Positions 7,331 to 15,054 of a stretch of 38,943 bases of DNA are shown in pieces. The notes under the pieces are model-generated. The model was not told the origin of the DNA, did no database searches, and saw nothing but the letters and a program-made list of their open reading frames with translations. The DNA lies in contig JACPOB010000093.1 in assembly GCA_016185145.1 (NCBI GenBank), forward strand, positions 1 through 38,943, given 5' to 3'. Every line of letters starts with the position of its first letter. Position 1 is the stretch's first letter. The DNA is from Rhodospirillales bacterium (GTDB lineage Bacteria; Pseudomonadota; Alphaproteobacteria; Reyranellales; Reyranellaceae). Both the position numbers and the translations under genes were made by a program.

Positions 7331-7459
7331 ACCGCGGGCGTCCCGCCCGCTCATGGTCATGCTCTTCCGGACCGCGCGCGTCCTCGCGCGCCTCATGATC
7401 ATGAGCGCGCGAGGACGCGCGCGGTCCAGAAGACGATGAGCGGGCGGGACGCCCGCGGT
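7331..7459. repeat. Nested intergenic palindrome, copy 4
   Basis: Outer perfect 24-base arms lie at 7331-7354 and 7436-7459; inner perfect 22-base arms lie at 7369-7390 and 7406-7427, around CTCATGATCATGAG. Its hairpins (GCGGGCGTCCCGCCCGC and a CGCGCG...CGCGCG version) are relatives of those at 654, 2311 and 4516. It fills most of the gap between the SDR and response-regulator genes and could act as a terminator or mRNA-stabilising structure. Confidence 0.85.
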
Positions 7460-7507
7460 CCGAATATGAGGGAACCTCGAGCGGCCGTCGTACGTTAGTG
7501 AACTGCC

Positions 7508-7885
7508 ATGCCCGACGCCCGCCCCCTGAAGGTCCTCGTGGTCGAGGACGAATCGCTGGTGGCGCTGGATATCGAGAACATGCTGGAGGAGATGGGCTGC
7601 AAGGTGGTGGCGAGCGTGCCGCGCCTGCTACGGGCGCTCGATCTCGCCGCCTCCCTCGACTTCGATCTCGCCGTGCTCGACATCAATCTCGCCGGCGAGG
7701 TCGTCTATCCCCTCGCCTTCCGGCTGGCCGAGCGCGGCATTCCGTTCTTGTTCAGCACGGGCTACAGCACGGCGGACCTGCCGTCCGAGCTGCGCGATCG
7801 TCCCATCCTCAGGAAGCCCGTCGCGCCGGCCAACCTGAAGCGCGCGGTGGCCTTGGCGCGGACCGGGATCAGGAGCGTAAATTAA
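7508..7885 (+). CDS. Single-domain response regulator (receiver only)
   Basis: At 125 residues this is one CheY-like receiver domain. The acidic pair is in LVVEDES (E13, D14), the phospho-acceptor Asp in LAVLDINL, the conserved Thr in FLFSTGY and the Lys in ILRKPV. No output domain follows, so it would act by protein contact or as a phosphate sink. No histidine kinase is adjacent, so the partner is elsewhere. This receiver subtype (ESLVALDIENMLEEMG) is common in alphaproteobacteria next to HWE/HisKA_2 kinases. Upstream lies the nested palindrome rather than a clear Shine-Dalgarno, so the start at ATG 7508 rests mainly on the domain boundary. Confidence 0.88.
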   Translation: MPDARPLKVLVVEDESLVALDIENMLEEMGCKVVASVPRLLRALDLAASLDFDLAVLDINLAGEVVYPLAFRLAERGIPFLFSTGYSTADLPSELRDRPILRKPVAPANLKRAVALARTGIRSVN

Positions 7886-7905
7886 TCAGGCTGCTCAATT
7901 TCGAT

Positions 7906-8190
7906 TCAGACGAGTTCCATGTGCAGATTACGGCCAACGGCGTGGGCCGCGCGCGCGAGAGTGCCCAGGGTCACCGAGTCGTTGTCAGGATCGAGTAGGC
8001 GATCGAGCTGAGCGCGGCTCGTGCGCATGCGCCGGGCCAGCATCGATTTGGTCAGGTGCTTCTCGCGCATGACAGCGCCAAGTTGGCGCGCGATAACCCG
8101 CTTGATGGCCTTGGCCGTGACCTCCTCATAGACCCCCTCGTCCTTGAGGAAGTCGTCGAACGACGAGCCAACACGGCCCTTCCTCTTCAT
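7906..8190 (-). CDS. HigA/XRE-type antitoxin
   Basis: This is a 94-residue protein. The N-terminal part (SSFDDFLKDEGVYEEVTAKAIKRVIARQL) resembles HigA-like antitoxins paired with Gp49-type toxins, and an XRE helix-turn-helix follows (LTKSMLARRMRTSRAQLDRLLD, then VTLGTLARAAHAVG). Its ATG at 8190 overlaps the toxin stop codon in an ATGA arrangement, so the pair is one translationally coupled operon with the toxin first. It should neutralise the toxin and repress the shared promoter, for which a palindrome at 8541-8556 is a candidate operator. Confidence 0.85.
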   Translation of the reverse strand: MKRKGRVGSSFDDFLKDEGVYEEVTAKAIKRVIARQLGAVMREKHLTKSMLARRMRTSRAQLDRLLDPDNDSVTLGTLARAAHAVGRNLHMELV

Positions 8191-8522
8191 AGGATCTCCT
8201 TCATTCGCCTGACAGCAAGAGCGTGGTCGGCGGAGGGCGTCTTCCGCGTCTTCTTGATGAAGGCATGCAGCAAGACCATGTGGCCTTGCCGCACACAGGA
8301 CAACACACGCGCAATCCGTGCCTGCGTCAGGTTGCAGCGGACCTCCCACAGTCCGCCTCCCAGGGAGCGACAGAGCGGCATACCGATCGGCCAGGAAAAC
8401 TCCACGTCCTTGATGTCTTCGCCCACAATCTTCCGGTCATCGCGACCAAGGCCCTTCAACCACTCCCGGACCGGCTCGCGGCCCGACGGCAACGCATAGA
8501 AGACGGCAGGCAGTCGCTTCAC
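8187..8522 (-). CDS. HigB/RelE-superfamily toxin (Gp49-like)
   Basis: This 111-residue protein matches the phage-derived Gp49-like/HigB toxin family: VREWLKGLGRDDRKIVGEDI, then GMPLCRSLGGGLWEVRCNL, RIARVLSCV and LLHAFIKKTRKTP. These are typical positions of the RelE fold and its basic RNA-contact residues. Family members cleave mRNA on the ribosome. The start is GTG at 8522; no better in-frame start exists before the conserved region, and no strong Shine-Dalgarno is visible, which would keep toxin expression low. It overlaps the antitoxin gene by four bases. Confidence 0.85.
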   Translation of the reverse strand: MKRLPAVFYALPSGREPVREWLKGLGRDDRKIVGEDIKDVEFSWPIGMPLCRSLGGGLWEVRCNLTQARIARVLSCVRQGHMVLLHAFIKKTRKTPSADHALAVRRMKEIL

Positions 8523-8540
8523 GGCACGACTGCGAGGTAT

Positions 8541-8556
8541 GTATCAATATTGGTAC
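8541..8556. promoter_or_regulatory. Candidate operator of the HigBA-like pair
   Basis: GTATCAATATTGGTAC is a 16-base near-palindrome (one mismatched pair) located 19 to 34 bases upstream of the toxin GTG. An AT-rich palindrome at this distance is where HigA-type repressors usually bind; the assignment is inference. Confidence 0.45.
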
Positions 8557-8656
8557 GCATCGGCAAGCCTGGCGTCATTCGACAGGAGCAGCCGTACCCC
8601 ATGGTTGTTAGGATTTACAAAAAACGTATCGTTAGTTGTATTCGTCGAAAGTGGCG

Positions 8657-8712
8657 CCCCTCACCCACCTCTCCCCTATCGGGCACTCCTTAGCCGCAAG
8701 CGGGGGAAGGGA
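8657..8712. repeat. Degenerate dispersed repeat (CTCACCCACCTCTCCCC type)
   Basis: The stretch begins CCCCTCACCCACCTCTCCCC and ends with AAGCGGGGGAAGGGA, a partly self-complementary pattern found dispersed in many GC-rich proteobacterial genomes. It lies between the toxin promoter and the 3' end of the binding-protein gene and may act as a terminator for the latter. No gene was seen in 8523-8723. Confidence 0.5.
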
Positions 8713-8723
8713 ACATGTGCAGA

Positions 8724-9710
8724 CTACTCCGCCGCCGCGCCGGACTGCTTGATGATGGGCAGCCAGAAGGCCTGGTCGTCCTCGATGGTTTTCCGCGCCG
8801 CGGCGGGCGAGATCGGGGGAAGCATCTCGAAACCCTGGACCAGGAGCTTGTCCTTGATCTGCGGGTTCTGGCTGATGCGGTTGATCTCGGCGTTGAAGCG
8901 CTGGACGACGTTGGCCGGCGTGTTGGCCGGCACGGCGAAGCCCAGCCACACGGCGACGACGAAATCGGGGGGGCCCGCCTGCATCATGGTCGGCACGTCG
9001 GGCAGGAGCGGCGAGCGGTCCTTCGACGTGACGGCGAGCGCCTTCAGCTTGCCGGCCTTGATCTGGGGCAGCACCGTCGGCGCGTTGAAGAAGCCCGTCG
9101 TCACCTCGCCGTTGACCACGGCGAGCACCGCGGCCGGCGCTCCGCGATAGGGTACGTGCTGCAGGCGCACGCCGGCGCGCTGCTCGAGGATCACGCCGGA
9201 CAGGTGCAGGCTCGAGCCCACTCCGCTCGAGCCGTAGGTGAGCTCGCCGGGCTTGGCCTTCGCCTGGGCAACGAACTCGGCGACGGTCGTGACGGGATTG
9301 GACGGCGCCACGGCCATCACGTTAGGCAACTCGCCGGTGACGGTGACCGGTACGAGGTCCTTCAGCGGATCGTAGCCCGGCGACTTGTAGAGGCCGAGGT
9401 TCCACACCGTCGTGCCCTGCGAGGTGAGCAGCAGCGTGTAGCCGTCGGGCGCCGCGCGCACGCCTTCGACGGTGCCCAGCAGGCCGCCGGCGCCACCCTT
9501 GTTGTCGATCACCACCGGCTGGCCGAGCGCCTTGGCCAGCTCCTCGCCGAAGGTCCGCCCGACGATGTCGGCGCCGGCGCCGGGCGCGAACGGGATGATC
9601 AGGCGGATCGGACGCTCGGGCCACTCGGCGGCGCGGGCTGCACCGGGCAGGAGCAGCGCGGCCCCGGCCAGGACGTGGCGGCGGCTCACGGTCGGTCGCG
9701 TTGGATTCAT
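8724..9710 (-). CDS. Bug/TctC-family periplasmic solute-binding protein
   Basis: This 328-residue protein starts at ATG 9710 behind GGGGAAG. The N-terminus has a twin-arginine motif (SRRHVL) and the hydrophobic stretch AGAALLLPGAARA, so it is probably exported by Tat. The mature protein begins near AEWPERPIRLIIPFAPGAGADIVGR, the typical Bug start, and continues with DNKGGAGGLLGTVEGVRAAPDGYTLL and VPYRGAPAAVLAVVNGEV. Family members bind carboxylates or related small metabolites and can feed the TctAB transporter, but no tctA or tctB is nearby, so this is an orphan receptor with unknown ligand. It is divergent from the large protease gene. Confidence 0.93.
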   Translation of the reverse strand: MNPTRPTVSRRHVLAGAALLLPGAARAAEWPERPIRLIIPFAPGAGADIVGRTFGEELAKALGQPVVIDNKGGAGGLLGTVEGVRAAPDGYTLLLTSQGTTVWNLGLYKSPGYDPLKDLVPVTVTGELPNVMAVAPSNPVTTVAEFVAQAKAKPGELTYGSSGVGSSLHLSGVILEQRAGVRLQHVPYRGAPAAVLAVVNGEVTTGFFNAPTVLPQIKAGKLKALAVTSKDRSPLLPDVPTMMQAGPPDFVVAVWLGFAVPANTPANVVQRFNAEINRISQNPQIKDKLLVQGFEMLPPISPAAARKTIEDDQAFWLPIIKQSGAAAE

Positions 9711-9842
9711 TGCTTCCCCTCTCCCCTTCAGCTTGCGCACTCCCCTTGCGTTTCTTGGCAGCGCGCGAGCCATGCCGCAAGGCTGCGCTTTGCCTTCGAA
9801 CGTGAGCAAATGACTGCATGAGTATGAGACGGCACGAGCATC

Positions 9843-9871
9843 TTGTTGGGACAAAATCACCACAATAGGAT
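9843..9871 (+). promoter_or_regulatory. Candidate sigma-70-type promoter for the double protease gene
   Basis: TTGTTG at 9843-9848 and TAGGAT at 9866-9871 are separated by 17 bases, and the start codon follows 36 bases after the -10 box. It lies in the divergent gap 9711-9907. This is prediction from sequence only. Confidence 0.4.
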
Positions 9872-9907
9872 CGCGGTCCCCGTGTAGCTGGAGTTGGGTG
9901 CCGCATC

Positions 9908-12900
9908 ATGCCGATCAATGAACAGCAGGAAGCTGAAGTCACCTACCTCTCGGGCGTCGATGCGAACGGTCTCGTCGCGCAAACCAGCTACTACACGCTG
10001 ACCTACCTGCCCGACGGGTCGCTGGTGGTGCCGGCGGAATACAGGAACGTCGGCGATCCCATCAAGTGGGGCAATCCTACGCCCGGCCAGGCGGGCGGCA
10101 CGGTCAAGTACTGGTTCGCCGACGCCTCGGGCTGGACGAACACCGAGAAGATCGTGTGGGAAGGCAGCTTCTCCTTCTGGAGCGGCATCGCCGACATCGA
10201 CTTCCAGCTGGCGACGAGCGCGGCCGACGCCAACATCACGGTGATCCGCGGCACCGACAAGAAGGCCTACGCCAACTTCAACGACGGCCGTACGGTCGAT
10301 GTCGGCAGCCCGACGATCCTCCAGGCGCCCCAGCACGGCGCGATCATCTCGGTCGACACTTCGGCGCCAGGGTACGGGCCGATCGACCTCAATTCCGGCA
10401 CCGCCAACGGCTTCGTGTGGAGCACGCTGATCCACGAGGTCGGCCACATCGTCGGACTGGGCCATGGCGGGCCCTACAATTTCGACGTAAACACCGCGCA
10501 ACAGCAGTTCGGCGCCTACGACTCCCGCCTGTGGGCGGTGATGTCCTACATCGACCCCAACGACGCCGCGGCGCGCTACTACGGCGACTATGCCACCTAC
10601 GTGCAGTGGACCGATCTCGGCACCGATCCGCTCGGCACCGACTACGTGCCGCTGTCGCCGCAGATGCTGGATATCCTGGCGGCGCAGCGGCTGTACGGCG
10701 CCTCGACCAACGCCACCTTCGACGGCGGCGACACCTACGGCTTCAACTCGACCTTCACCGACGACTATTTCGGCGGGATCTACAACTTCACCCGGAATCC
10801 GTCGGCCCTCGTCACGATCTGGAGCCACGGCACCGGCAATACCCTCGACCTCTCGGGCTTCGGACAGAACGCCACCGTCGATCTGACGCCCGGTACCTTC
10901 TCGAGCGCCGGCGGCCGCACCAACAACATCGCCATCGCCTACGACACCGTCGTCGACAAGGCGATCGGCGGCACCGGCAACGACACGATCCGCGCCTCCA
11001 ATGTCATCTCGACGCTCGAGGGCGGCGACGGCAGCGACGTGCTGATCGGCGGCTCGGCCGACGACGCGCTGACGGGCGGCAACGGCAACGACCTGCTGAT
11101 CGGCGGCGATGGAGCCGACACGCTGAGCGGCGGCGCGGGCAACGACGTGCTGCTGGGCGGCGCGGGCAACGACACGCTGACCGGCGGCGACGAGAACGAC
11201 GTGCTGAACGGAGGCGCCGGTGTCGACACGCTGACAGGCGGCGGGCAGGACGACTGGTTCCAGTTCGAGGCCGGCCAGGCCAACGGCGATACCCTTACCG
11301 ATTTCTCCGGCCGTGGCGGCGACAACGACTTCCTGCAGTTCTTCGGCTACGGCACGGCCGCGCAAGGCGCCACCTTCACTCACCTTGTCGGCAATCAATG
11401 GCAGATCACCGCGGCCGGCGGGGCGCTCCAGGAGACAATCACCGTCGCCAACGGCGCCACCATCACCGCCGACGACTACGCGTTCTATCCGGGCTACACC
11501 CAGCTCGAGAACGCTACCTTCATGGACTTCTCGAGCTGGCGCAGCAATGCCGCCGGGCCGCCGACCGGCGGCGTGCAGATCACCGGGCCGATCGTGCTCA
11601 ACGTCGCGCTGGTGCTCGACCGCGCCGAGGATCCGACGGCGCTGCTGTCGAGCGACTGGGCGACGCGCCAGAAGGAGCTGGCGACGCTCAACGAAAACGG
11701 CACGCTGTGGACCAAGTACGGCGCCGACGCCGGCGACTACAGCCAGGTGCTGACGGAGCTGCAGGCTCTCGGCATCAAGACGCTCGACCAGCTCAGCGCC
11801 GAAAGCGGCGTCTCGAACGGCTACGTCTCGTCGGCCGCCTCGCGCACCGTCTGGGTGCAGGTCACGCAGGACAGCTTCTCGACGCTGTTCGGCCCGCAGG
11901 CGCAGCTGATGGCGCAGACGGCGCAAGGCGGCGGCAACTGGTACTGGACGGGCAGCCTGTCGCTGCCCACCAGCCTCTCGAGCCTCGGCGTGTCGGGGCT
12001 GTGGTTCGATACCAACAAGTTCCAGTCGGCGCTGGCCGATCCCGGCGTCGGCCTCGCCGCCGATCTGTCGCAGGGCTGGCAGAGCCTGGGCAACGCCTCG
12101 ACTGCAGCTCACCGCGCCTTCCCGCAGGTGCTGGGCTCGAGCTACTACAACCTGCCACTTGGAAGCAGCGTGCCGACCGGCACGATCGGCCTGGTCGAGC
12201 CGGGCGTCGGCACCGCGCTGCTGAACGACAACCAGGGCAACGGCTTCCAGGCGGCGCTCGATGCCTACCGCGCGACGGCCGGCGTGCCGACCGGCGCGTC
12301 GGCGATCTCGGTGGCCGACGGCGGGCAGGTCTATCCTCCGACCCCGCCGGGGCAACCCAACAGTGCCGGCGAGCGCTCGCTCGATGTCGGCATCGTGGCG
12401 ACGGTGGCGCCTAACAGCCCGCTCGTGCTCTACGCCGGCTCGGGCAGCAACCACGGCGCCAACGCCACGAACTTCACCGCCTACCAGTCGGCGATCTGGG
12501 ACCTTTCAAACAATCCGCAGGTCATCACCTCGTCGTTCAGCTTCAATTCGCAGGTCGCGCCTGGCTCGCCCTTCTTCAAGGCGACCGACGAGCTGTGGAC
12601 TGACGTGGCGCTGCGCAACATCTCGCTGTTCAGCGACATGGGCGACCGCGGCTCGGGCAACTCCTTCGGCAACGGCCTGACCAACGCCAACACCAGCCGG
12701 GCCAGCCAATATGTGGTGATGGTGGGCGGCACCTCGCTCAGCACCATCGGCGCGGCCGGCGCCGATGCCACGCTGGCCGAGGTCACCCAGAAGGCGATGG
12801 CCGGCGACCTCGGCACGCTGTGGAAGCTGGCGGCGGGCGGCCTGACCGCGATGCCGGACGCGGCCAGCGCCGGCACGGCCTTCGTCGAGACGATCTGGAA

Positions 12901-14419
12901 CCGCTACTACCTCAACGGCAATGCGTTCGGCGTTCCGGGTGCCACCAACCAGACCGGCTACCTGTTCAACAACACCGGCGGCGGCGGCACCGATCCCGGC
13001 CGGCCGACGCCGCAGTACCAGAAGGACTACGGGCTCGTGCCGGTGACGGCCGATCCCTACCATCTGCCGGGGCGCGGCTCGCCGGATGTCTCCGCCAACG
13101 CCGGCGGCAACATGTTCTGGCTGGTGCCCAGCGACGACATGACAGGCGTGCAGGGCGACGACGGCACCAGCGCCTCGACGCCGTTCTGGGCCGGGCTCAC
13201 GGCACAGCTCAACGCGGTGTTCCACGACCAGAAGCTGCCGCAGCTCGGCTACATGAACGACCTGCTCTACATGGCCTCGGCGATCGCGCCGGCCGTGTTC
13301 AACGACATCACCATGGGCACGGACGCCTCGTCATTCGTGCTCGGCGGCTCGATCACCAGCGACGGTGTCCAGATCACGCCGACCGGCTACGGCTACTCGG
13401 CGGGAGCGGGCTATGACCTGGCGAGCGGGCTCGGCACGCCCAACGCGCTGCTGCTTGCGCGCGAGCTGACGCACATCGCCCATCACCAGATGTCGTTCGC
13501 CGACATCCCGTCGCTGATCGAGGGCGGCAGCGGCGGCACCGGCTGGACGAGCGGCGCGGACCAGACGTTCCTGATCCAGGCCACGACCGTGGCGCCGATG
13601 AAGTCCAGCCTCACGCTGGGCGACCACACGATCGACTTCGACGATACGGTCGCAGCCACCTACGCCTGGACGTCGCGCTTCGCCGAGCAGGTGATGCAGG
13701 ACAATTTCGATCCCAACCTGGTGCGCCTGTTCGACAAGCAGGCCCTGGGCTGGGTCGGCTCGTGGGATGTCGCGGCCGGAACCTCGGTCTCGGCCGTCAT
13801 CGGCCAGGGCACGGGGTTCGCCAACCAGGCCAATCTGACCAGCCCTTTCGGCATGGCCGACTTCTCGACCAAGCCGTTCAGCGTCACCACCGATGGCGTC
13901 ACCAATACGCTGACGGGCGGCGACATCCATCTGGCGCGCGCCGTGGCGGTGGCCGAGACGGTCGGCGCTGCCGACGGCCAGAACGCGATCGTGCGCGTGC
14001 GCCAGAACGGCGAGGACCAGCTCGCCGTCACCTTCTACAAGGTCGACGACTACGCCGGGAAGATCGGCAGCCTCAATCCCGGCGACGCGGGCTACGCCGA
14101 GGCGGTGGCGGCCCACGCTTATGGCCTGCAGTCCGGCGGCAGCCTGCTGCTGGGGCCGGGCTACGGCTTCTTCGAGCAGACGGCGATCACCAACGTCGAT
14201 GCCGGCGACAAGATCGCCATGATGCTGACCAACCGCTCGACCGGCGACGTGTTCTATGCCTTCGCCCATGCCAACAGCGACGGCCGCGGGCACATCGTCA
14301 ACTACGGCCACAACACCTGGGGCTGGGAGGACACGCGCGGCGGCGGCGACCACGACTTCAACGACCTGGTCGTGCAGCTCGACTTCACGAGCGGCTACGG
14401 CAACGGGTGGCTGATGTAA
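9908..14419 (+). CDS. Giant secreted double protease: M10 serralysin-like, RTX, S53 sedolisin and DUF4114
   Basis: This is a 1503-residue protein. Residues ~60-280 form an M10/serralysin-like metallopeptidase with the zinc motif HEVGHIVGLGH (H176, E177, H180, H186) and a Met-turn (M212-S-Y). Residues ~354-450 are about ten RTX calcium-binding nonapeptides (GGxGNDxLx). Residues ~560-720 resemble the activation prodomain of kumamolisins. Residues ~750-1195 form a complete S53 peptidase: E822 and D826 (ERSLD), the oxyanion Asp D913 (SDMGD), Ser1088 (DGTSASTP) and the C-terminal calcium-site region (FNDITMG). A DUF4114-like domain ends the protein (GWEDTRGGGDHDFNDL). There is no signal peptide, and RTX repeats imply type I export, but no exporter genes are adjacent. 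Both active sites look intact. The Shine-Dalgarno is weak. Confidence 0.92.
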   Translation: MPINEQQEAEVTYLSGVDANGLVAQTSYYTLTYLPDGSLVVPAEYRNVGDPIKWGNPTPGQAGGTVKYWFADASGWTNTEKIVWEGSFSFWSGIADIDFQLATSAADANITVIRGTDKKAYANFNDGRTVDVGSPTILQAPQHGAIISVDTSAPGYGPIDLNSGTANGFVWSTLIHEVGHIVGLGHGGPYNFDVNTAQQQFGAYDSRLWAVMSYIDPNDAAARYYGDYATYVQWTDLGTDPLGTDYVPLSPQMLDILAAQRLYGASTNATFDGGDTYGFNSTFTDDYFGGIYNFTRNPSALVTIWSHGTGNTLDLSGFGQNATVDLTPGTFSSAGGRTNNIAIAYDTVVDKAIGGTGNDTIRASNVISTLEGGDGSDVLIGGSADDALTGGNGNDLLIGGDGADTLSGGAGNDVLLGGAGNDTLTGGDENDVLNGGAGVDTLTGGGQDDWFQFEAGQANGDTLTDFSGRGGDNDFLQFFGYGTAAQGATFTHLVGNQWQITAAGGALQETITVANGATITADDYAFYPGYTQLENATFMDFSSWRSNAAGPPTGGVQITGPIVLNVALVLDRAEDPTALLSSDWATRQKELATLNENGTLWTKYGADAGDYSQVLTELQALGIKTLDQLSAESGVSNGYVSSAASRTVWVQVTQDSFSTLFGPQAQLMAQTAQGGGNWYWTGSLSLPTSLSSLGVSGLWFDTNKFQSALADPGVGLAADLSQGWQSLGNASTAAHRAFPQVLGSSYYNLPLGSSVPTGTIGLVEPGVGTALLNDNQGNGFQAALDAYRATAGVPTGASAISVADGGQVYPPTPPGQPNSAGERSLDVGIVATVAPNSPLVLYAGSGSNHGANATNFTAYQSAIWDLSNNPQVITSSFSFNSQVAPGSPFFKATDELWTDVALRNISLFSDMGDRGSGNSFGNGLTNANTSRASQYVVMVGGTSLSTIGAAGADATLAEVTQKAMAGDLGTLWKLAAGGLTAMPDAASAGTAFVETIWNRYYLNGNAFGVPGATNQTGYLFNNTGGGGTDPGRPTPQYQKDYGLVPVTADPYHLPGRGSPDVSANAGGNMFWLVPSDDMTGVQGDDGTSASTPFWAGLTAQLNAVFHDQKLPQLGYMNDLLYMASAIAPAVFNDITMGTDASSFVLGGSITSDGVQITPTGYGYSAGAGYDLASGLGTPNALLLARELTHIAHHQMSFADIPSLIEGGSGGTGWTSGADQTFLIQATTVAPMKSSLTLGDHTIDFDDTVAATYAWTSRFAEQVMQDNFDPNLVRLFDKQALGWVGSWDVAAGTSVSAVIGQGTGFANQANLTSPFGMADFSTKPFSVTTDGVTNTLTGGDIHLARAVAVAETVGAADGQNAIVRVRQNGEDQLAVTFYKVDDYAGKIGSLNPGDAGYAEAVAAHAYGLQSGGSLLLGPGYGFFEQTAITNVDAGDKIAMMLTNRSTGDVFYAFAHANSDGRGHIVNYGHNTWGWEDTRGGGDHDFNDLVVQLDFTSGYGNGWLM
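10967..11256 (+). repeat. RTX nonapeptide repeat block (coding)
   Basis: These 27-base units encode the GG-x-G-x-D-x-(L/I/V)-x calcium-binding pattern, for example GGTGNDTIR, GGNGNDLLI and GGAGNDVLL. Some units are degenerate (GGSADDALT, GGDENDVLN). They fold as a beta roll only after export into calcium-rich surroundings. Confidence 0.9.
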
Positions 14420-14430
14420 CCCTCGCCACT

Positions 14431-14502
14431 GTCATCCCGAGCCGAAGGCGAGGGACCTTTGGGGCAACACGAAAAGGTCCCTCGCCTTCGGCTCGGGATG
14501 AC
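14431..14502. repeat. Long intergenic inverted repeat (GTCATCCCGAGC type)
   Basis: Perfect 29-base arms lie at 14431-14459 and 14474-14502 with a 14-base loop. It starts 11 bases after the protease stop codon, where it would form a very stable hairpin at the 3' end of that mRNA. Similar GTCATCCCGAGCGNNGCGAGGGACCT repeats are dispersed in many proteobacteria. Confidence 0.85.
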
Positions 14503-14599
14503 AGCTTTTGCTTTTGACTCCTGCGGCGCAATTTTGTCTGTTTCGGGCATCCAGGCACACGGAGGGGCAGCGCGTGTCGTTCCAAGAGGGGGACAGCGC

Positions 14600-14908
14600 A
14601 TGTACAGGATCTGGTACTGGGCCACGATCGACCGCGAAAGCGACGGCCGGTTCGTCGCGAGCATTCCCGACCTCGGCGACCTCGCCGCCTACGGTGATTC
14701 GGACAAGGACGCCGTAGCGCACGTCACCGACCTGGCGCGCGAGCACGTGCGGTCGGCCGTGGAGGCCGGGCAGCCGGCGCCGCGACGGCGGCACTTCACC
14801 GACATGCCGAGCTACCTGCGCTCCAAGGAGATCGGCCGCGCGATCATCGCGGTCGAAGTCGAGCGCAGCGCGGCGGCGCCGACGCCGCCGTACCACATGG
14901 CGCCGTGA
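14600..14908 (+). CDS. HicB-like protein without HicA
   Basis: This 102-residue protein begins with the partial RNase-H-like HicB fold: YRIWYWATIDRESDGRFVASIPDLGDLAAYGDSDKDAVAHVTDLA. The central SIPDLxG-like motif and the helix after it are typical. The C-terminus has no recognisable DNA-binding domain. HicB antitoxins are normally paired with a small HicA RNA-binding toxin, but no HicA-sized ORF precedes or follows it, so it may be a solitary HicB-fold protein with another partner. The ATG at 14600 follows AAGAGGGGGA. It stands alone between two palindromic repeats. Confidence 0.75.
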   Translation: MYRIWYWATIDRESDGRFVASIPDLGDLAAYGDSDKDAVAHVTDLAREHVRSAVEAGQPAPRRRHFTDMPSYLRSKEIGRAIIAVEVERSAAAPTPPYHMAP

Positions 14909-14918
14909 CCCAACACAA

Positions 14919-15023
14919 CCTCACCCTGAGGAGTGGCCCGCAGGGCCGCGTCTCGAAGGGTGGGCCCCAGTCCTGATGTTGCCCACCCGTCGAGACGGCG
15001 CTGCGCGCCTCCTCAGGGTGAGG
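14919..15023. repeat. Dispersed palindromic repeat (CCTCACCCTGAGGAG type)
   Basis: CCTCACCCTGAGGAG at 14919-14933 pairs perfectly with its complement at 15009-15023. The inside has further partly paired arms (CGTCTCGAAGGGTGGGC against GCCCACCCGTCGAGACG). This type is abundant between genes in several alphaproteobacteria. It lies between the convergent HicB-like and amidase genes. Confidence 0.8.
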
Positions 15024-15054
15024 AGGTGGTGGACCGCGACGGCGAGGAAGCGCT

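Noticed and set aside
10967..11256. Regular repeats that could suggest a CRISPR array
   Set aside because: Spacing is 27 bases without unique spacers, and the repeats encode RTX nonapeptides in frame.
10066..12414. 782-codon open frame on the plus strand inside the protease gene
   Set aside because: Arg-rich shadow frame without motifs or ribosome site.
9857..12454. 865-codon open frame on the minus strand opposite the double protease gene
   Set aside because: Arg/Ala/Val/Gly-rich composition with no domain, and fully antisense to a gene with clear catalytic motifs; a codon-bias artefact.
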